Below, piece by piece: positions 1-12,786 of a stretch of 64,000 bases of DNA. The notes beneath the pieces are model-generated. The model had not been told where the DNA came from, made no database searches, and was given only the letters and a program-made list of their open reading frames with translations. Source of the stretch: Mycolicibacter arupensis (GTDB lineage Bacteria; Actinomycetota; Actinomycetes; Mycobacteriales; Mycobacteriaceae); the NCBI RefSeq assembly GCF_002086515.1, contig NZ_MVHH01000005.1, forward strand, positions 62,001 through 126,000, read 5' to 3'. How positions within the stretch are numbered: the first letter of the stretch is position 1; each line of letters opens with the position of its first letter. Both the position numbers and the translations under genes were made by a program.

Positions 1-373
1 GGCGGGTGAGCGCTTCGGCCTCTTCTTCCGCCATGGCCTTGGTGCGCCGCGCCTCATCGGAGGCGACCCGCATCATGCGTGCGATTCGGTCGGACATGCC
101 CTCCACCGAATCAATCGGGCCGGACAGCCGGGCGATGTCACCGCGCAGCGCCTCAATCTCAGCGCGCAGCCGGGTCCGGTCGTCGTCGGTGTTGGCAAGG
201 TCGCGCTGGGCCTCCGAGAGCTGACCCTCAAGGGCTGGGATGCGCCCTTTGAGAGTGTCGAGCTCTTGGTGCAATTGCTGGATGTAGTCCGTCACCTGGC
301 TGCGATCGAGGCCGCGGAGTTGTGTGGTGAAGGTGGGGAGTTCTGGTTCGTACACGGAAAGCGCTGTGCTCAT
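1..373 (-). CDS. DivIVA-like coiled-coil protein (partial, runs off the left edge)
   Basis: The first 124 codons are present and the 3' end lies outside the window. The N-terminus resembles a DivIVA/Wag31-type lipid-binding domain: a short leader, then LRGLDRSQVTDYIQQL at about residues 19-34, comparable to the family pattern of a Gly-Asp/Leu-Asp turn followed by an amphipathic helix. From residue 35 onward the protein is an almost unbroken charged heptad-like coiled coil rich in Glu, Arg, Leu and Ala. In the family such proteins mark curved membrane or scaffold polar growth. The ATG at 373 is preceded by a TAGGAGT ribosome-binding site that overlaps the stop of the upstream coiled-coil gene, so the two are translated from one message. 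The exact family member (SepIVA-like, Wag31-like or a new paralogue) cannot be decided from the fragment. Confidence 0.72.
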   Translation of the reverse strand, partial: MSTALSVYEPELPTFTTQLRGLDRSQVTDYIQQLHQELDTLKGRIPALEGQLSEAQRDLANTDDDRTRLRAEIEALRGDIARLSGPIDSVEGMSDRIARMMRVASDEARRTKAMAEEEAEALTR

Positions 374-385
374 GGTCGAAGACTC

Positions 386-1192
386 CTAGCGGGGTTCTGT
401 TTCATCGGGGAGTTGGGGGTCTGCAGTGGTCGGCACCAGCAGATTCGTCGGCAGGAGCTGCTGAAGCCGGGCATCCCAGGCCTCGTCGCGCTCCGAGTCG
501 CGAACCCGGTGCGAGGCTACGGTCACTGCCCGCACCTGGCCGATCGGCTCGGCGGCCTGGTCCAGCTCGTTGAACTTGATGTAGAAGTCCCGCAGCTGTT
601 CGGTGATGATCGAGCGGACCTTCATGAGTTCCTGCAGCTTGGCCTGGGCAGCCGCCTGCTGCGCTTCGATATCAAGCCGAACCTGGGCCAGCAGCTCCGC
701 CGCTGTCCGCTCGGCCTCGCGAACTATGTCGGCAGCCTCGTGGCTGGCCTGCTGACGCAGGCTTGCAAAGCCTGCCTCGACTTGGCTGGCCTGCTCCTCC
801 AGGCAGGCGCGCATCGCGACCACAGTCTCATGTTCCTTTTGTGCCTCCGCGAGGATTTCGGAGGCGCGGTCATGAGCGTCGTTGCGAATCCGTTCGGCTT
901 CGGCTGCCGCCGACGAGAGGATCGACGTCAGCTGATCACTGAGGTCGGCAATGTCTCCGGGGATTGCTCGCGCGAGTTCGGTGTACTGCGCCGAGGTGGT
1001 CGCGAGCTCATGCCGGGACTTATCGACTTGATCTCCGAGGGTGGCGATCCGTGCCTCGCTGCGGTGGATCAGTGCAGACAGCTCGGAGAGTTCCTGCTCT
1101 TGAGCCTCGGTATGGCGATAGTTCAACCGCTCCATGTCCGCAGAAATGCGCGCGTAGATGGCGGCGGCCTGGACGTCAACGCGCTGACTCAT
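386..1192 (-). CDS. Coiled-coil protein of unknown function, co-transcribed with a DivIVA-like protein
   Basis: A protein of 268 residues from the ATG at 1192. I recognise no enzyme domain. Residues from about 20 to 200 are predicted by eye to be coiled coil, with the alanine/glutamate-rich repeats (for example AAAEAERIRNDAHDRASEIL) typical of the C-terminal half of mycobacterial DivIVA-type proteins. The last 40 residues are Pro- and acid-rich and look disordered. A GTG at 1225 would extend it by 11 residues. I prefer 1192 because a TATAGT -10 element at 1224-1229 would place transcription initiation near 1217, inside that extension. Only 12 nt separate its stop from the next gene. It is probably a structural partner of the DivIVA-like protein, but this is inference from adjacency and coil content. 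Confidence 0.7.
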   Translation of the reverse strand: MSQRVDVQAAAIYARISADMERLNYRHTEAQEQELSELSALIHRSEARIATLGDQVDKSRHELATTSAQYTELARAIPGDIADLSDQLTSILSSAAAEAERIRNDAHDRASEILAEAQKEHETVVAMRACLEEQASQVEAGFASLRQQASHEAADIVREAERTAAELLAQVRLDIEAQQAAAQAKLQELMKVRSIITEQLRDFYIKFNELDQAAEPIGQVRAVTVASHRVRDSERDEAWDARLQQLLPTNLLVPTTADPQLPDETEPR

Positions 1193-1223
1193 GATCTTCG
1201 CTTGGTCCGCCGTCACGCGTGAC

Positions 1224-1229
1224 ACTATA
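1224..1229 (-). promoter_or_regulatory. Putative -10 element of the coiled-coil operon
   Basis: Minus-strand hexamer TATAGT fits the mycobacterial TANNNT -10 pattern. It sits in an unusually AT-rich stretch (about 1224-1270) in otherwise GC-rich DNA. It would start transcription near 1217 and leave a leader of about 25 nt before the ATG at 1192. The rest of the 1226-1474 gap shows no gene I can support. Confidence 0.45.
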
Positions 1230-1474
1230 TAGCGATTAATTGACGTTAAGGAAGATTAATTCTTCGGCTTCCTGTAAGTCGCTGCAGCACTGAAGATTTC
1301 ACGCTGGACTAGCACGTTCATTCGGCGATTGCGTCAGCGCCAACGGCCGAACATTCACATGGTGAAGCGATTAGCGCGAGGCCGCAGCTGGATTTGTGAA
1401 CAGCGATTCGGCCGGGGCGCCGGCCAATTGCGTGAAGGGGTCAGGCCCGGTGCCACCCGGCCACGGCCACCGAA

Positions 1475-1825
1475 TCAGTCCGCGGGGCCCAGTAACAGGT
1501 CGGCGTCGAAGCAGCTGTGGTCGCCGGTGTGGCAGGCGCCCCCAGCCTGATCGACCGTCAGCAGAACGGTGTCGCCGTCGCAGTCCAAGCGCACCGAACG
1601 GACGTACTGAGTGTGGCCGGACGTCGCGCCCTTGATCCACTGCTCATTGCGCGAGCGCGAAAAATAGGTCGCCTCACGGGTTTCCAGAGTGCGGGCCAGC
1701 GCATCGTCGTCCATCCAGGCGACCATGAGCACGTCGCCGCTGCCCTGTTCCTGAACCACCGCGGCAAACAACCCGTCGGCATTGCGCTTGAGGCGGGCAG
1801 CGATAGCCGGATCCAGTTGTGTCAT
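1475..1825 (-). CDS. hisI: Phosphoribosyl-AMP cyclohydrolase HisI
   Basis: This cytosolic enzyme opens the adenine ring of phosphoribosyl-AMP in step 3 of histidine synthesis. The 116 residues cover only the cyclohydrolase domain, as is usual in actinobacteria where HisE is separate. The metal-site motifs are visible: DCDGD at residues 81-85 and CHTGDHSC at 98-105, plus the conserved [11 protein letters not shown] stretch near 56-66. The ATG at 1825 follows a strong GAGGAGG ribosome-binding site. The gene is the last of the his operon, 16 nt after hisF. No hisE is visible in the window. Confidence 0.96.
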   Translation of the reverse strand: MTQLDPAIAARLKRNADGLFAAVVQEQGSGDVLMVAWMDDDALARTLETREATYFSRSRNEQWIKGATSGHTQYVRSVRLDCDGDTVLLTVDQAGGACHTGDHSCFDADLLLGPAD

Positions 1826-1841
1826 CGTCGGCCGCCCCTCC

Positions 1842-2636
1842 TCATCGCACCACGATGCCCTCGGCCGACATCGCAGCCTTCACCTGGCCGATGGTCAGCT
1901 CCCGGAAATGAAACACACTGGCGGCCAAGACCGCATCGGCACCTGCAGCCACCGCGGGCGCGAAATGCTCAGCCGCACCGGCTCCCCCGCTGGCGATCAC
2001 CGGCACGCTCACCGCGGCGCGAACCGCACGCAACATGGCCAGATCGAATCCCGCCTTGGTGCCGTCGGCATCCATCGAATTCAGCAGGATCTCCCCCACG
2101 CCGAGTTCGACGCCCCGGACCGCCCACTCGACGGCATCAATGCCCGTTCCCTGCCGGCCGCCGTGGGTGGTGACCTCCCATCCGGAGGCGGTCGGCGCCG
2201 AACCGGCGGGGACCGTACGGGCGTCGACCGAAAGGACAATGCACTGCGAACCGAACTGACGGGACAGTTCTCCCAAGAGTTCCGGACGGGCGATGGCAGC
2301 GGTGTTCACCGACACCTTGTCCGCGCCGGCCCGCAGCAGTACATCGACGTCGGCTACCGTGCGCACCCCGCCACCCACGGTGAGCGGAATGAAGACCTGA
2401 TCGGCGGTGCGCGCCACCACCTCAAGCATGGTGGCGCGACCCGATGACGATGCCGTGACATCGAGGAAGGTCAGCTCGTCGGCACCCTCGGCGTCATAGG
2501 CCGCGGCCAACTCGACCGGGTCGCCGGCATCGCGCAGGTTCGCGAAGTTGACACCCTTGACAACCCGGCCTCCGTCGACGTCCAGACACGGAATGACCCG
2601 TACCGCCACATCGCTGTGCTTGTGGATCGGTTCCAT
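1842..2636 (-). CDS. hisF: Imidazole glycerol phosphate synthase cyclase subunit HisF
   Basis: HisF is the (beta/alpha)8-barrel half of the HisF-HisH synthase. It uses ammonia delivered by HisH to close the imidazole ring and release AICAR. The protein is 264 residues. The [10 protein letters not shown] strand with its catalytic Asp (about residue 19) is present. So are the second half-barrel motif VLSVDARTV with its Asp near 137 and the phosphate-binding segments LTVGGGVR and VIASGGAG. I chose the ATG at 2636 because the Mycobacterium HisF core begins just downstream and the upstream codons lie in impA. It starts 2 nt after the impA stop, consistent with one polycistronic message. Confidence 0.97.
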   Translation of the reverse strand: MEPIHKHSDVAVRVIPCLDVDGGRVVKGVNFANLRDAGDPVELAAAYDAEGADELTFLDVTASSSGRATMLEVVARTADQVFIPLTVGGGVRTVADVDVLLRAGADKVSVNTAAIARPELLGELSRQFGSQCIVLSVDARTVPAGSAPTASGWEVTTHGGRQGTGIDAVEWAVRGVELGVGEILLNSMDADGTKAGFDLAMLRAVRAAVSVPVIASGGAGAAEHFAPAVAAGADAVLAASVFHFRELTIGQVKAAMSAEGIVVR

Positions 2637-2638
2637 TA

Positions 2639-3454
2639 TCAGTAGTCCCCCGGTGCGCCGACTTGCTTGAGGATGTCCACGATCTGTTCGTGCACGCCCG
2701 GTGCGGCGACCAGCGTTGATTCCGATCGCGCCGTCCACGGTTCTCCGGACAGATCGGAGACGACACCGCCGGCCGCGCGCACCATGGCCACTCCGGCGGC
2801 GTGGTCCCAGATGTGGTCGCCGAAACTGATTGCACCGCCCAGTGTTCCGTCTGCGACGTAGGCCAGGTCGATCCCGGTGGCACCGTGCATCCGGGTCCGT
2901 GAGGTCACCCGAGTCAGGCCTTCGAGCACCGCGAGTCGGTAACGACCGGGCAGTCTGCCTCGCCACTCCACGTTGAAAGTGCCGATCCCCACCAGGGAGT
3001 GGGCAAGGTCGGCGGTCTGCAGCCGCGGCTGGGGTACCCCGTTGCGGATCAATGGTCCACCGGCAAAAGCGGTGTAGCGCTGGCCGGCGAACGGCAGCCA
3101 CGTCAGCCCGGCGACCGGTTCGCCGTCGCACAGCAGTCCGAGCAGCATGGCAGCCATCGGCGATCCCGCCGCGTAGTTGAAAGTCCCGTCGATGGGGTCA
3201 AGCACCCAGACCAACGGGGAATCGATCGGGGGGCCGCCGAATTCCTCGCCGTGCACTCCGATTCCGGTGGCGGACACCAGGGCCTCGGTGATCTGCCGTT
3301 CCAGGGCCAGGTCGACCTCGGTGGCGAAGTCATTGCCGCCCTTGCGGACAGCCGAGTCGGCGCGGTGGCCGGCCAGGAACGGCTCCGCCGCGACATCGAG
3401 AATCTCCGACGCGGTTGCTACCAGCGCCTTAAGATCCGCGGTGTCCAGCGCCAT
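2639..3454 (-). CDS. impA: Inositol-monophosphatase family phosphatase ImpA
   Basis: A Mg-dependent sugar/inositol phosphatase of 271 residues. The family signature is visible: [17 protein letters not shown] (metal-binding DPIDGT, near residue 85) and the C-terminal [15 protein letters not shown] motif near residue 210. The start at 3454 (MALDTADLK) is chosen because the upstream in-frame sequence runs into hisA and has no family similarity. The location between hisA and hisF is the same as in M. tuberculosis (impA, Rv1604). In other actinobacteria a member of this family supplies histidinol-phosphate phosphatase. The his position makes that role plausible, but inositol phosphatase activity is equally possible. 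Confidence 0.9.
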   Translation of the reverse strand: MALDTADLKALVATASEILDVAAEPFLAGHRADSAVRKGGNDFATEVDLALERQITEALVSATGIGVHGEEFGGPPIDSPLVWVLDPIDGTFNYAAGSPMAAMLLGLLCDGEPVAGLTWLPFAGQRYTAFAGGPLIRNGVPQPRLQTADLAHSLVGIGTFNVEWRGRLPGRYRLAVLEGLTRVTSRTRMHGATGIDLAYVADGTLGGAISFGDHIWDHAAGVAMVRAAGGVVSDLSGEPWTARSESTLVAAPGVHEQIVDILKQVGAPGDY

Positions 3455-3461
3455 GCCGGCC

Positions 3462-4226
3462 CTAGCCCCGCACCGTGGACAGCGCCTCGGGAAGAGTGAA
3501 CCGGCCCGCGTACAGGGCCTTTCCGACGATCGCGCCCTCCACGCCCCGGTCCACCAGCGTGGCGATCGCCCGCAGGTCATCGAGGCTCGACACGCCGCCC
3601 GAGGCGATCACCGGGGCATCAGTGCGGTCAGCGACCGCACCGAGCAGCTCCAGGTTGGGCCCGCCCAGCGTGCCGTCCTTGGTCACATCGGTGACCACGT
3701 AGCGCGAACAGCCTTCCCGGTCAAGACGTTCCAGCACCGGCCACAGGTCACCGCCGTCGGTCTCCCAACCGCGGCCCCGCAGCCGGTGGGCACCTTCGGG
3801 GTGGCTGGGGTCGATCTGCACATCCAGCCCGACCGCCACCTTCTCGCCGTACTCGGCGATGGCACGCGCGCACCACTGCGGGTTCTCCAACGCCGCGGTG
3901 CCCAGGTTCACCCGGGCGCAGCCGGTCGCCAGCGCCGCCTTGAGCGACTCATCGTCACGGATCCCACCGGACAGCTCCACCTTGACGTCAAGGCGGCCCA
4001 CCACATCAGCGAGCAGCTCGCGGTTGGAACCACGGCCGAAGGCGGCATCGAGGTCCACCAGGTGGATCCATTCCGCTCCGTCGCGCTGCCAGCCCAGCGC
4101 GGCGTCCAGCGCAGATCCGTACTCGGTCTCGCTGCCGGCTTTGCCTTGCACCAGACGCACCGCCCGGCCGTCCACCACATCGACGGCGGGCAGCAGAATC
4201 AACGCATTGCTCACAGACGTACTCAC
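3462..4226 (-). CDS. priA: Bifunctional HisA/TrpF isomerase PriA
   Basis: This (beta/alpha)8-barrel isomerase isomerises ProFAR in histidine synthesis. In actinobacteria it also isomerises phosphoribosyl-anthranilate in tryptophan synthesis, which is why mycobacteria lack a separate trpF. It is 254 residues and closely matches the M. tuberculosis PriA sequence I remember. The first catalytic Asp is in [10 protein letters not shown] and the second in [10 protein letters not shown], and Arg-rich loops such as GRGSN are conserved. The GTG at 4226 overlaps the hisH stop by 4 nt (GTGA), so translation is probably coupled. It differs from the M. tuberculosis protein by a short insertion (DPSHPEGA) in the loop before RLRGRGWE. 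Confidence 0.95.
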   Translation of the reverse strand: MSTSVSNALILLPAVDVVDGRAVRLVQGKAGSETEYGSALDAALGWQRDGAEWIHLVDLDAAFGRGSNRELLADVVGRLDVKVELSGGIRDDESLKAALATGCARVNLGTAALENPQWCARAIAEYGEKVAVGLDVQIDPSHPEGAHRLRGRGWETDGGDLWPVLERLDREGCSRYVVTDVTKDGTLGGPNLELLGAVADRTDAPVIASGGVSSLDDLRAIATLVDRGVEGAIVGKALYAGRFTLPEALSTVRG

Positions 4227-4848
4227 AGTGCCTCCACCCAATTGCTCAACAGCGTCGCCCCGGCATCCCCACTCTTTTCGGGGTGAAACTGGGTGGCGGC
4301 CAACGGCCCATCCTCGACAGCCGCCACGAACGGTACCTGATGGGTCGCCCAGGTCACCAAAGCCTCCGGACGGCCTTCCCAGCGCTGCGCGGCGTACGAG
4401 TGCACAAAGTAGAACCGGGTGTCGGCATCCAAGCCGGCAAACAACGTGCTGCCGGGTGCGGCATCGACGAGGTTCCACCCCATGTGCGGGATCACCGGGG
4501 CGTCCAGCCGGGTGACCGCGCCAGGCCACTGGCCGCAGCCGACGGTGTCCACCCCGAACTCGACACCGTGGGCGAACATGATCTGCATGCCGACGCACAC
4601 TCCGAGAACCGGCCGGCCTGCCTGCACGCGTTCGGCAATGATCTTGTCTCCGTTGACCTCGCGCAGGCCACGCATGCATGCCTCGTACGCGCCGACACCC
4701 GGCACCAGTAGACCGTCGGCATTGGCGGCGGCGTCGGGGTCGGCGGTCACCTCAACGTCGGCACCCACCCGCTGCAGGGCACGCTGGGCCGAGCGCAGGT
4801 TTCCCGATCCGTAATCCAGGATGACCACCGTGGGCCTGGCAGAGCTGC

Positions 4849-4852
<4 letters not shown>
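4223..4852 (-). CDS. hisH: Imidazole glycerol phosphate synthase glutaminase subunit HisH
   Basis: Class I glutamine amidotransferase of 209 residues that hydrolyses glutamine and channels ammonia to HisF. The catalytic nucleophile is Cys86 in GVCVGMQ, and the His-Glu pair is His190/Glu192 in QFHPEKSG. The oxyanion segment [10 protein letters not shown] is also present. The start codon overlaps the end of hisB by 4 nt and its own stop overlaps the priA start, part of a chain of overlaps through the operon. Confidence 0.97.
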
Positions 4853-7939
<3,087 letters not shown>

Positions 7940-8119
7940 CAGGCCGGTGTTCACGCCGTCCATTGTCCCAGAGGGGCTCAAGTCAATATCGCAGCGCCGG
8001 GATAGCGCCGCGATGACGCGCTGTCGGGGGGCTCACCATTAGGGTGGTGCGCAGTGTGACGTCGGTGAACACCGATTTTTCGACGTTACCGCCACGCCCC
8101 ACTGAGGAACGGAGTTGCC

Positions 8120-8518
8120 ATGGCAGCCGACGACCCGTCCACGCTGCCGGCGATATTCCCGGCATGGGTGGACCGCCTGCAGATCAAGTACTTCAACCCG
8201 GTGGTCAAGCCGCTGTCTAAGTTCCTGCCGGGCACGTCGTTGATCACCCACCGGGGACGCAAGTCCGGCAAGACCTTCCAGACGGTCGTGACGAGCTACC
8301 GCAAGGACAACACCCTCGCGATCGCGCTCGGGCATGGCAAGACCGACTGGGTCAAAAACGTGATGGCTGCGGGCGAGGCGGACATCAGACTGTTCCGCAC
8401 GGAACTTCACCTGGTGAACCCGCGGATCCTGCCGGCCGGCTCGGGCGACACCTCACTGCCGTTCCTGCTGCGGGTGCAGAACCGCAAGGTGGCGGTGCTG
8501 GTCACCGACATCGCCTGA
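8120..8518 (+). CDS. Deazaflavin (F420)-dependent oxidoreductase of the Ddn family
   Basis: A split beta-barrel protein of 132 residues. The stretch PGTSLITHRGRKSGKTFQTVVTSY is the family's conserved beta-hairpin with the Arg-Lys-Ser-Gly cofactor-binding motif, as in Ddn (the F420-dependent nitroreductase) and its relatives. It corresponds in position to Rv1598c beside hisD in M. tuberculosis. An ATG with a GAGGAACGGAG ribosome-binding site fixes the start. Members reduce quinones, nitro compounds or other small electrophiles, and the natural substrate here is unknown. Confidence 0.85.
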   Translation: MAADDPSTLPAIFPAWVDRLQIKYFNPVVKPLSKFLPGTSLITHRGRKSGKTFQTVVTSYRKDNTLAIALGHGKTDWVKNVMAAGEADIRLFRTELHLVNPRILPAGSGDTSLPFLLRVQNRKVAVLVTDIA

Positions 8519-8526
8519 CAGCGGCC

Positions 8527-9384
8527 TCACATGTCCAGGCCGATGTCGAGCACTCGCACCGAATGTGTCAGGGCTCCCACGGCCAAGTAGTCGACGCCGG
8601 TGGCGGCGTAGGCCGCCGCGCTCTCAAGGCTGAGGCCACCGGAGGACTCCAGCAGCACGCCGGGGGCGCGGGCATCGCGCCGTTGCACCGCCATCTGGGT
8701 CTCCCAGACCTCGAAGTTGTCCAGCAGCACCAGTTCGGGCGCCTCAGCCAGCACCTCGTCGAACTGCTCGAGCGAATCCACTTCGACTTCGCAGGGCACC
8801 TCGGGCGAAGCCGCTCGGACGGCCCGCAGCGCCGCGGCCACCGAGCCTGCCGCGGCCACGTGATTGTCCTTGATCAGGGCGGCATCGCCCAGGCCCATGC
8901 GGTGGTTCACCCCGCCGCCGACGCGCACCGCGTACTTCTGCAGCACCCGCAGGCCCGGCAACGTCTTGCGGGTGTCGCGGATCCGCGCCGAGGTGCCCTC
9001 CACCGCATCGACCCAGGCCGCCGTGGCGGTGGCGATACCGGACAGATGGCAGACCAGGTTGAGCATGGTGCGCTCGGCGGTCAACAGGCCGCGAGTGTCG
9101 GCGGCCAGACTCAACACCGCCGCACCCCCGGGAACCCGGGAACCGTCGGCCACCCGATCCAGCACCCGATAACCGTCGGCGCCCAGCACCTCGTCGAGTA
9201 CCAGCAGGGCCAAGTCCACCCCGGCGATCACCCCGGGCACCCGGGTGACCATGGCGGCTTCAGCGGTGACACCGGCAGGCACCGTCGCCGCGGTGGTGAC
9301 GTCGGGTCCGTAGCGAAGATCTTCGTCCAGGGCACGGGAAATGACCTGGCGCGCCTCGGCGAGCTCGGTCTCGGACAGCATCAC
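8527..9384 (-). CDS. nadC: Quinolinate phosphoribosyltransferase NadC
   Basis: Makes nicotinate mononucleotide from quinolinate and PRPP, the last step of the de novo NAD branch encoded here. The 285 residues carry the family motifs: the RDTRKTLPGLR loop with the substrate-binding Arg/Lys near residue 140, GGGVNHRMGLGDAALIKDNH near 160-178, and the EVDSLEQ and LLDNF strand ends. Two starts are possible, GTG at 9384, which overlaps the nadB stop, or ATG at 9381. It is the third gene of nadABC. The gap to the oppositely oriented gene ending at 8518 is only 8 nt. Confidence 0.96.
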   Translation of the reverse strand: MMLSETELAEARQVISRALDEDLRYGPDVTTAATVPAGVTAEAAMVTRVPGVIAGVDLALLVLDEVLGADGYRVLDRVADGSRVPGGAAVLSLAADTRGLLTAERTMLNLVCHLSGIATATAAWVDAVEGTSARIRDTRKTLPGLRVLQKYAVRVGGGVNHRMGLGDAALIKDNHVAAAGSVAAALRAVRAASPEVPCEVEVDSLEQFDEVLAEAPELVLLDNFEVWETQMAVQRRDARAPGVLLESSGGLSLESAAAYAATGVDYLAVGALTHSVRVLDIGLDM

Positions 9385-10958
9385 TTGACTCCCGCGGGTG
9401 TCTCGAGCGCGACGACCCCGTCGCGCAGCCGGATGGTGGAACTGCGAGCCTGCGCCGGATCTGCGCCCGGGTATTCGGACCGGTGGTGGCAGCCCCGGCT
9501 CTCGGATCGTGCCGACGCCGCCGCCACCACCACCGTGGCAACGGCTGTCAGGGCGGCATCCTCGACGCCGGCCCGATCAGTGACCGGGCGCGCGGCGGCG
9601 CTGGTGAGCAATTCCTGCAACCGGGCCAGCCCCGTCGCGTCGCGAACCACCGAGGCATCGCGCGACATGGCGTCCTGCAGAATCCGCCGCTGCAGTACCG
9701 GGCGCCCCGCGATATCGGGCGCGGTGGCCTGAACCCGGCCCACGGCTGCCGCGTGCGCTGCGGCGCCGGTTCCGGCCCGCTCGCCCACCACCAGCCCCTC
9801 CAGCAGACTGTTGGACGCCAATCGGTTCGCCCCGTGCATTCCGGTGCGGCCCACCTCGCCGGCGGCGAACAACCCGGCCAGATCGGTGCGTCCGGCGACG
9901 TCGGTGACGATGCCGCCGCAACTGTAGTGCGCGCCCGGCACCACCGGAATCGGTTGGTGCACAGGGTCGATACCGGCGCCGCGGCAGGCCGCGGTGACGG
10001 TCGGGAAGCGACCCTCGAATCCCTCTATACCGCGCGCATCGAGGTACACGCAGTCATCGCCGGTCTCGCGCAACCGGGCGTCGATGGCACCTGCGACCAC
10101 ATCGCGCGGCGCCAGATCCCCCATCGGGTGCACCCCGTCGGTGACCGAGACGCCCCGGGCGTCGATCAGCCTGGCGCCTTCCCCGCGCACCGCCTCGGTG
10201 ATCAGCGGCCTGCGTCCCCCGCCGGCGCTGCCTGCCTCGAACAGCATCGTCGGATGGAACTGGATGAATTCCAGGTCGCTGACCGCGACGCCGGCCCACA
10301 GCGCCAGGGCCACCCCGTCGCCCGTCGCCCCACCGGGGTTGGTGGTCGCCCGGTACAGATGGCCCAATCCGCCCGTCGCCAACACCACCGACGGGGCATG
10401 AATCACGCCGATCCCGTCGGCGTTCGCCACCAGCACTCCGGTGACGCTGTCGGTATCGCGCAGCACCGCGAGCACCACGTGGCCGCCGCGGATGTCCAGC
10501 ACCGTCGCCGCGTGGTCCAGGGCGCGCTGCACCTCGGCTCCGGTCGCATCGCCGCCGGCGTGAATGATCCGGCGCCGCGAGTGGCCGCCCTCGCGGGTCA
10601 GCGCCCAGTGACCCTCGGAATCCTGATCGAAGACCGCTCCTGCACCTGCTAGATCCGACACCGCGCGATAGCCGTCGGCCACGATCGAGGTCACCGCGCC
10701 GCGATCGCAGAGCCCACCACCGGCGGCCATGGTGTCGGCCACGTGGGCTGCCACCGAGTCGTCCGTGTCGGGCAGCACCACCGCGATACCGCCCTGGGCG
10801 TAGTGCGTCGCCGTCGCCGCTGATCCGGCAGCCGATTTGCTCAGCACCACCACGGTGCGCCCGGCGCGGTGCGCGGCCCGCGCCGCCGCCAGCCCGCCGA
10901 CTCCGGTGCCGACGACGACGACGTCGGCACGTTGCTGCCAGGTGGGTTCAGTGGTCAC
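9381..10958 (-). CDS. nadB: L-aspartate oxidase NadB
   Basis: FAD enzyme of 525 residues oxidising L-aspartate to iminoaspartate, which NadA condenses to quinolinate. The dinucleotide-binding motif [13 protein letters not shown] begins near residue 17. The flavoprotein signatures [16 protein letters not shown] and [17 protein letters not shown] are all present in the expected order. The true start is the GTG at 10958, which overlaps the nadA stop by 4 nt. Upstream in-frame sequence lies in nadA and is not part of the protein. Confidence 0.95.
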   Translation of the reverse strand: MTTEPTWQQRADVVVVGTGVGGLAAARAAHRAGRTVVVLSKSAAGSAATATHYAQGGIAVVLPDTDDSVAAHVADTMAAGGGLCDRGAVTSIVADGYRAVSDLAGAGAVFDQDSEGHWALTREGGHSRRRIIHAGGDATGAEVQRALDHAATVLDIRGGHVVLAVLRDTDSVTGVLVANADGIGVIHAPSVVLATGGLGHLYRATTNPGGATGDGVALALWAGVAVSDLEFIQFHPTMLFEAGSAGGGRRPLITEAVRGEGARLIDARGVSVTDGVHPMGDLAPRDVVAGAIDARLRETGDDCVYLDARGIEGFEGRFPTVTAACRGAGIDPVHQPIPVVPGAHYSCGGIVTDVAGRTDLAGLFAAGEVGRTGMHGANRLASNSLLEGLVVGERAGTGAAAHAAAVGRVQATAPDIAGRPVLQRRILQDAMSRDASVVRDATGLARLQELLTSAAARPVTDRAGVEDAALTAVATVVVAAASARSESRGCHHRSEYPGADPAQARSSTIRLRDGVVALETPAGVK

Positions 10959-12007
10959 TTGCTGACCGGAACGGAGTGTCCGATCGCGATCATTCGCTGC
11001 ACGCTGCGGGCAGCCAGCCGGGCGGTCTCGGGGTCGACGTGAATCTCGTCGGCACCCTCGGTCAAGCTGCGCAGCAGGGCCGCCGGGGTGATCATCTTCA
11101 TGTACTTGCAGGCCGCTTTGCGATTGACGGCCTCGAAGTCCACCTGCGGTGCGGCCTTGCGCAACTGGTGGATCATGCCGATCTCGGTGGCCACCAGCAC
11201 CTTGCGGGCCCCGGTGCGGGCGGCCTCCTCGAGCATGCCGCCGGTCGAGAGGATCTTGACCTGCTCCGCGGGGAAGTGACCCTCGCCGACCAGATACAGC
11301 GACGATGTCGCGCAGCCGCACTCGGGGTGCACGAACAGTTCGGCGTCGGGGTTGGCGCGCGCCTTCTCCTCGAGTTCGTCGCCATTGATGGCGGCGTGTA
11401 CGTGGCATTCGCCGGCCCAGATGTGGATATTGTCGCGGCCGGTGACCCGCTTGACGTGCTGGCCGAGGAACTGGTCGGGCAGGAACAGCACCTCGCGGTC
11501 CGGGTCGATCGCGTTGACCACGTCGACCGCGTTCGATGAGGTGCAGCAGTAGTCGGTGAGGGCCTTGACCGCCGCCGTGGTGTTCACGTAGGAGACCACC
11601 ACCGCGTCCGGGTATTCGCTGCGCCAGGCCTGCAGTTCCTCGGCGGTGATCGAGTCGGCCAGCGAGCATCCCGCGCGGGTGTCGGGCAGCAACACCGTCT
11701 TGTCCGGGGACAGGATCTTTGCGGTCTCGGCCATGAAGTGCACGCCGCAGAACACGATGGTGTCCTCGTCGGCGGTGGCCGCGATACGCGCCAGCGCCAG
11801 GGAGTCCCCGACATGGTCGGCGATGTCTTGGATCGCGGGCAGTTGGTAATTGTGGGCCAGGATTGTGGCATTGCGTTCGTGCTTGAGCCGGAGGATCTCG
11901 GCCACCCACTCCTCGTCGGGCTCGATGCCGCTGTAACCGGCCGGCGAGTTCACGATGCGGTCGGCCAGCTTGCCCGCCTGCACACCGTTGTCGGTGAGGG
12001 TGGTCAT
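10955..12007 (-). CDS. nadA: Quinolinate synthase NadA
   Basis: 4Fe-4S enzyme of 350 residues that condenses iminoaspartate with dihydroxyacetone phosphate. The three cluster cysteines can be placed in [19 protein letters not shown] and [28 protein letters not shown] near the N-terminus is the substrate-binding motif of the family. The ATG at 12007 has a good AAGGAG ribosome-binding site, and the upstream in-frame extension would run through the operator. First gene of nadA-nadB-nadC. Confidence 0.96.
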   Translation of the reverse strand: MTTLTDNGVQAGKLADRIVNSPAGYSGIEPDEEWVAEILRLKHERNATILAHNYQLPAIQDIADHVGDSLALARIAATADEDTIVFCGVHFMAETAKILSPDKTVLLPDTRAGCSLADSITAEELQAWRSEYPDAVVVSYVNTTAAVKALTDYCCTSSNAVDVVNAIDPDREVLFLPDQFLGQHVKRVTGRDNIHIWAGECHVHAAINGDELEEKARANPDAELFVHPECGCATSSLYLVGEGHFPAEQVKILSTGGMLEEAARTGARKVLVATEIGMIHQLRKAAPQVDFEAVNRKAACKYMKMITPAALLRSLTEGADEIHVDPETARLAARSVQRMIAIGHSVPVSK

Positions 12008-12030
12008 GGGTGACTCCTTCTCAAAACAGG

Positions 12031-12051
12031 TTTTCGACTTATAATCGAAAA
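12031..12051. promoter_or_regulatory. NrtR/NdnR operator between nadA and its regulator
   Basis: An inverted repeat with perfect 7-nt arms, TTTTCGA and TCGAAAA, separated by CTTATAA. It lies between the divergent nadA (start 12007) and the Nudix-type regulator (start 12053). The plus strand contains TATAAT at 12040-12045, a near-perfect -10 whose start site would fall on the regulator's GTG. The minus strand reads TATAAG at about 12038-12043 for nadA. A repressor bound here would therefore cover both -10 elements. NrtR/NdnR control of nad genes is known in corynebacteria and mycobacteria; its identity as the bound protein here is inferred. Confidence 0.8.
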
Positions 12052-12052
12052 C

Positions 12053-12745
12053 GTGGTCCATACTAGCACCGCGCATGAAGTGCTCACCGTCGTCTTCCAG
12101 GTTGGCGGCCTCGACCAGCGCCGACCGCGACTCAACGTGCTGCTCTGGGAACGCGCCCGCGAACCGCAGTTGGGCCGCTGGTCACTGCCCGGCGGCCTGC
12201 TGCGCACCGATGAAGACGTGACGGCCTCGGCCCGCCGGCAGCTTGCCGAGAAAGTCGATCTGCGTGAGATCGCCCACCTCGAGCAGCTGGCTGTGTTTTC
12301 CGACCCAGGCCGGGTTCCCGGCGTTCGCACCATCGCCTCGACATTCTTGGGCCTGGTGCCCTCCCCCGCCGATCCCGAGCTGCCCGGCGACACGCATTGG
12401 CATCCGGTCGACGACCTACCGCCCATGGCGTTCGATCACGGACCGATGGTGGCACACGCCCGCAGCCGGCTCGTTGCCAAGATGTCCTATACGAATATCG
12501 GGTTCGGTTTGGCGCCAACGGAATTCATACTTTCGACGCTTCGGGACATCTACAGCGTGGTGCTGGGGTATCAAGTCGACGCCACCAATCTGCAGCGGGT
12601 ATTGGTGCGCCGCGGGGTGATCACCCGCACCGGAACCACCGCCCGATCCGGGCGCAGCGGGGGCCGTCCGGCAGCCCGTTACCGGTTCACCGAGTCCGAA
12701 CTACGGGTCACCGACGAATTCGCCGCGTTGCGGCCGCCCGGGTGA
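12053..12745 (+). CDS. nrtR: Nudix-related NAD-pathway repressor NrtR/NdnR
   Basis: A 230-residue regulator with a Nudix-like domain (about residues 10-140) followed by a winged-helix DNA-binding domain (about 150-225). The Nudix fold is seen in [20 protein letters not shown], but the catalytic Nudix box is degraded ([13 protein letters not shown] lacks the REUXEE core). This is expected of a sensor that binds ADP-ribose or NAD derivatives. The C-terminal segment (LVRRGVIT...RPAARYRF) is typical of NrtR. It is divergent from nadABC as in M. tuberculosis (Rv1593c). The GTG at 12053 lies 8 nt after TATAAT with no ribosome-binding site, so the mRNA is probably leaderless. Confidence 0.9.
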   Translation: MVHTSTAHEVLTVVFQVGGLDQRRPRLNVLLWERAREPQLGRWSLPGGLLRTDEDVTASARRQLAEKVDLREIAHLEQLAVFSDPGRVPGVRTIASTFLGLVPSPADPELPGDTHWHPVDDLPPMAFDHGPMVAHARSRLVAKMSYTNIGFGLAPTEFILSTLRDIYSVVLGYQVDATNLQRVLVRRGVITRTGTTARSGRSGGRPAARYRFTESELRVTDEFAALRPPG

Positions 12746-12786
12746 GTCGACTGGAATCTTAATGCCCTCTTAGGCAGAATGCCCTG

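Noticed and set aside
266..1222. A 318-codon plus-strand frame at the left edge
   Set aside because: Antisense to the two coiled-coil genes; the minus-strand products show proper heptad patterns and a ribosome-binding site.
8063..8077. A BioQ-like half site (TGAACACCG) upstream of the gene at 8120
   Set aside because: Only one arm is present; the second arm (GTTCA) does not follow.
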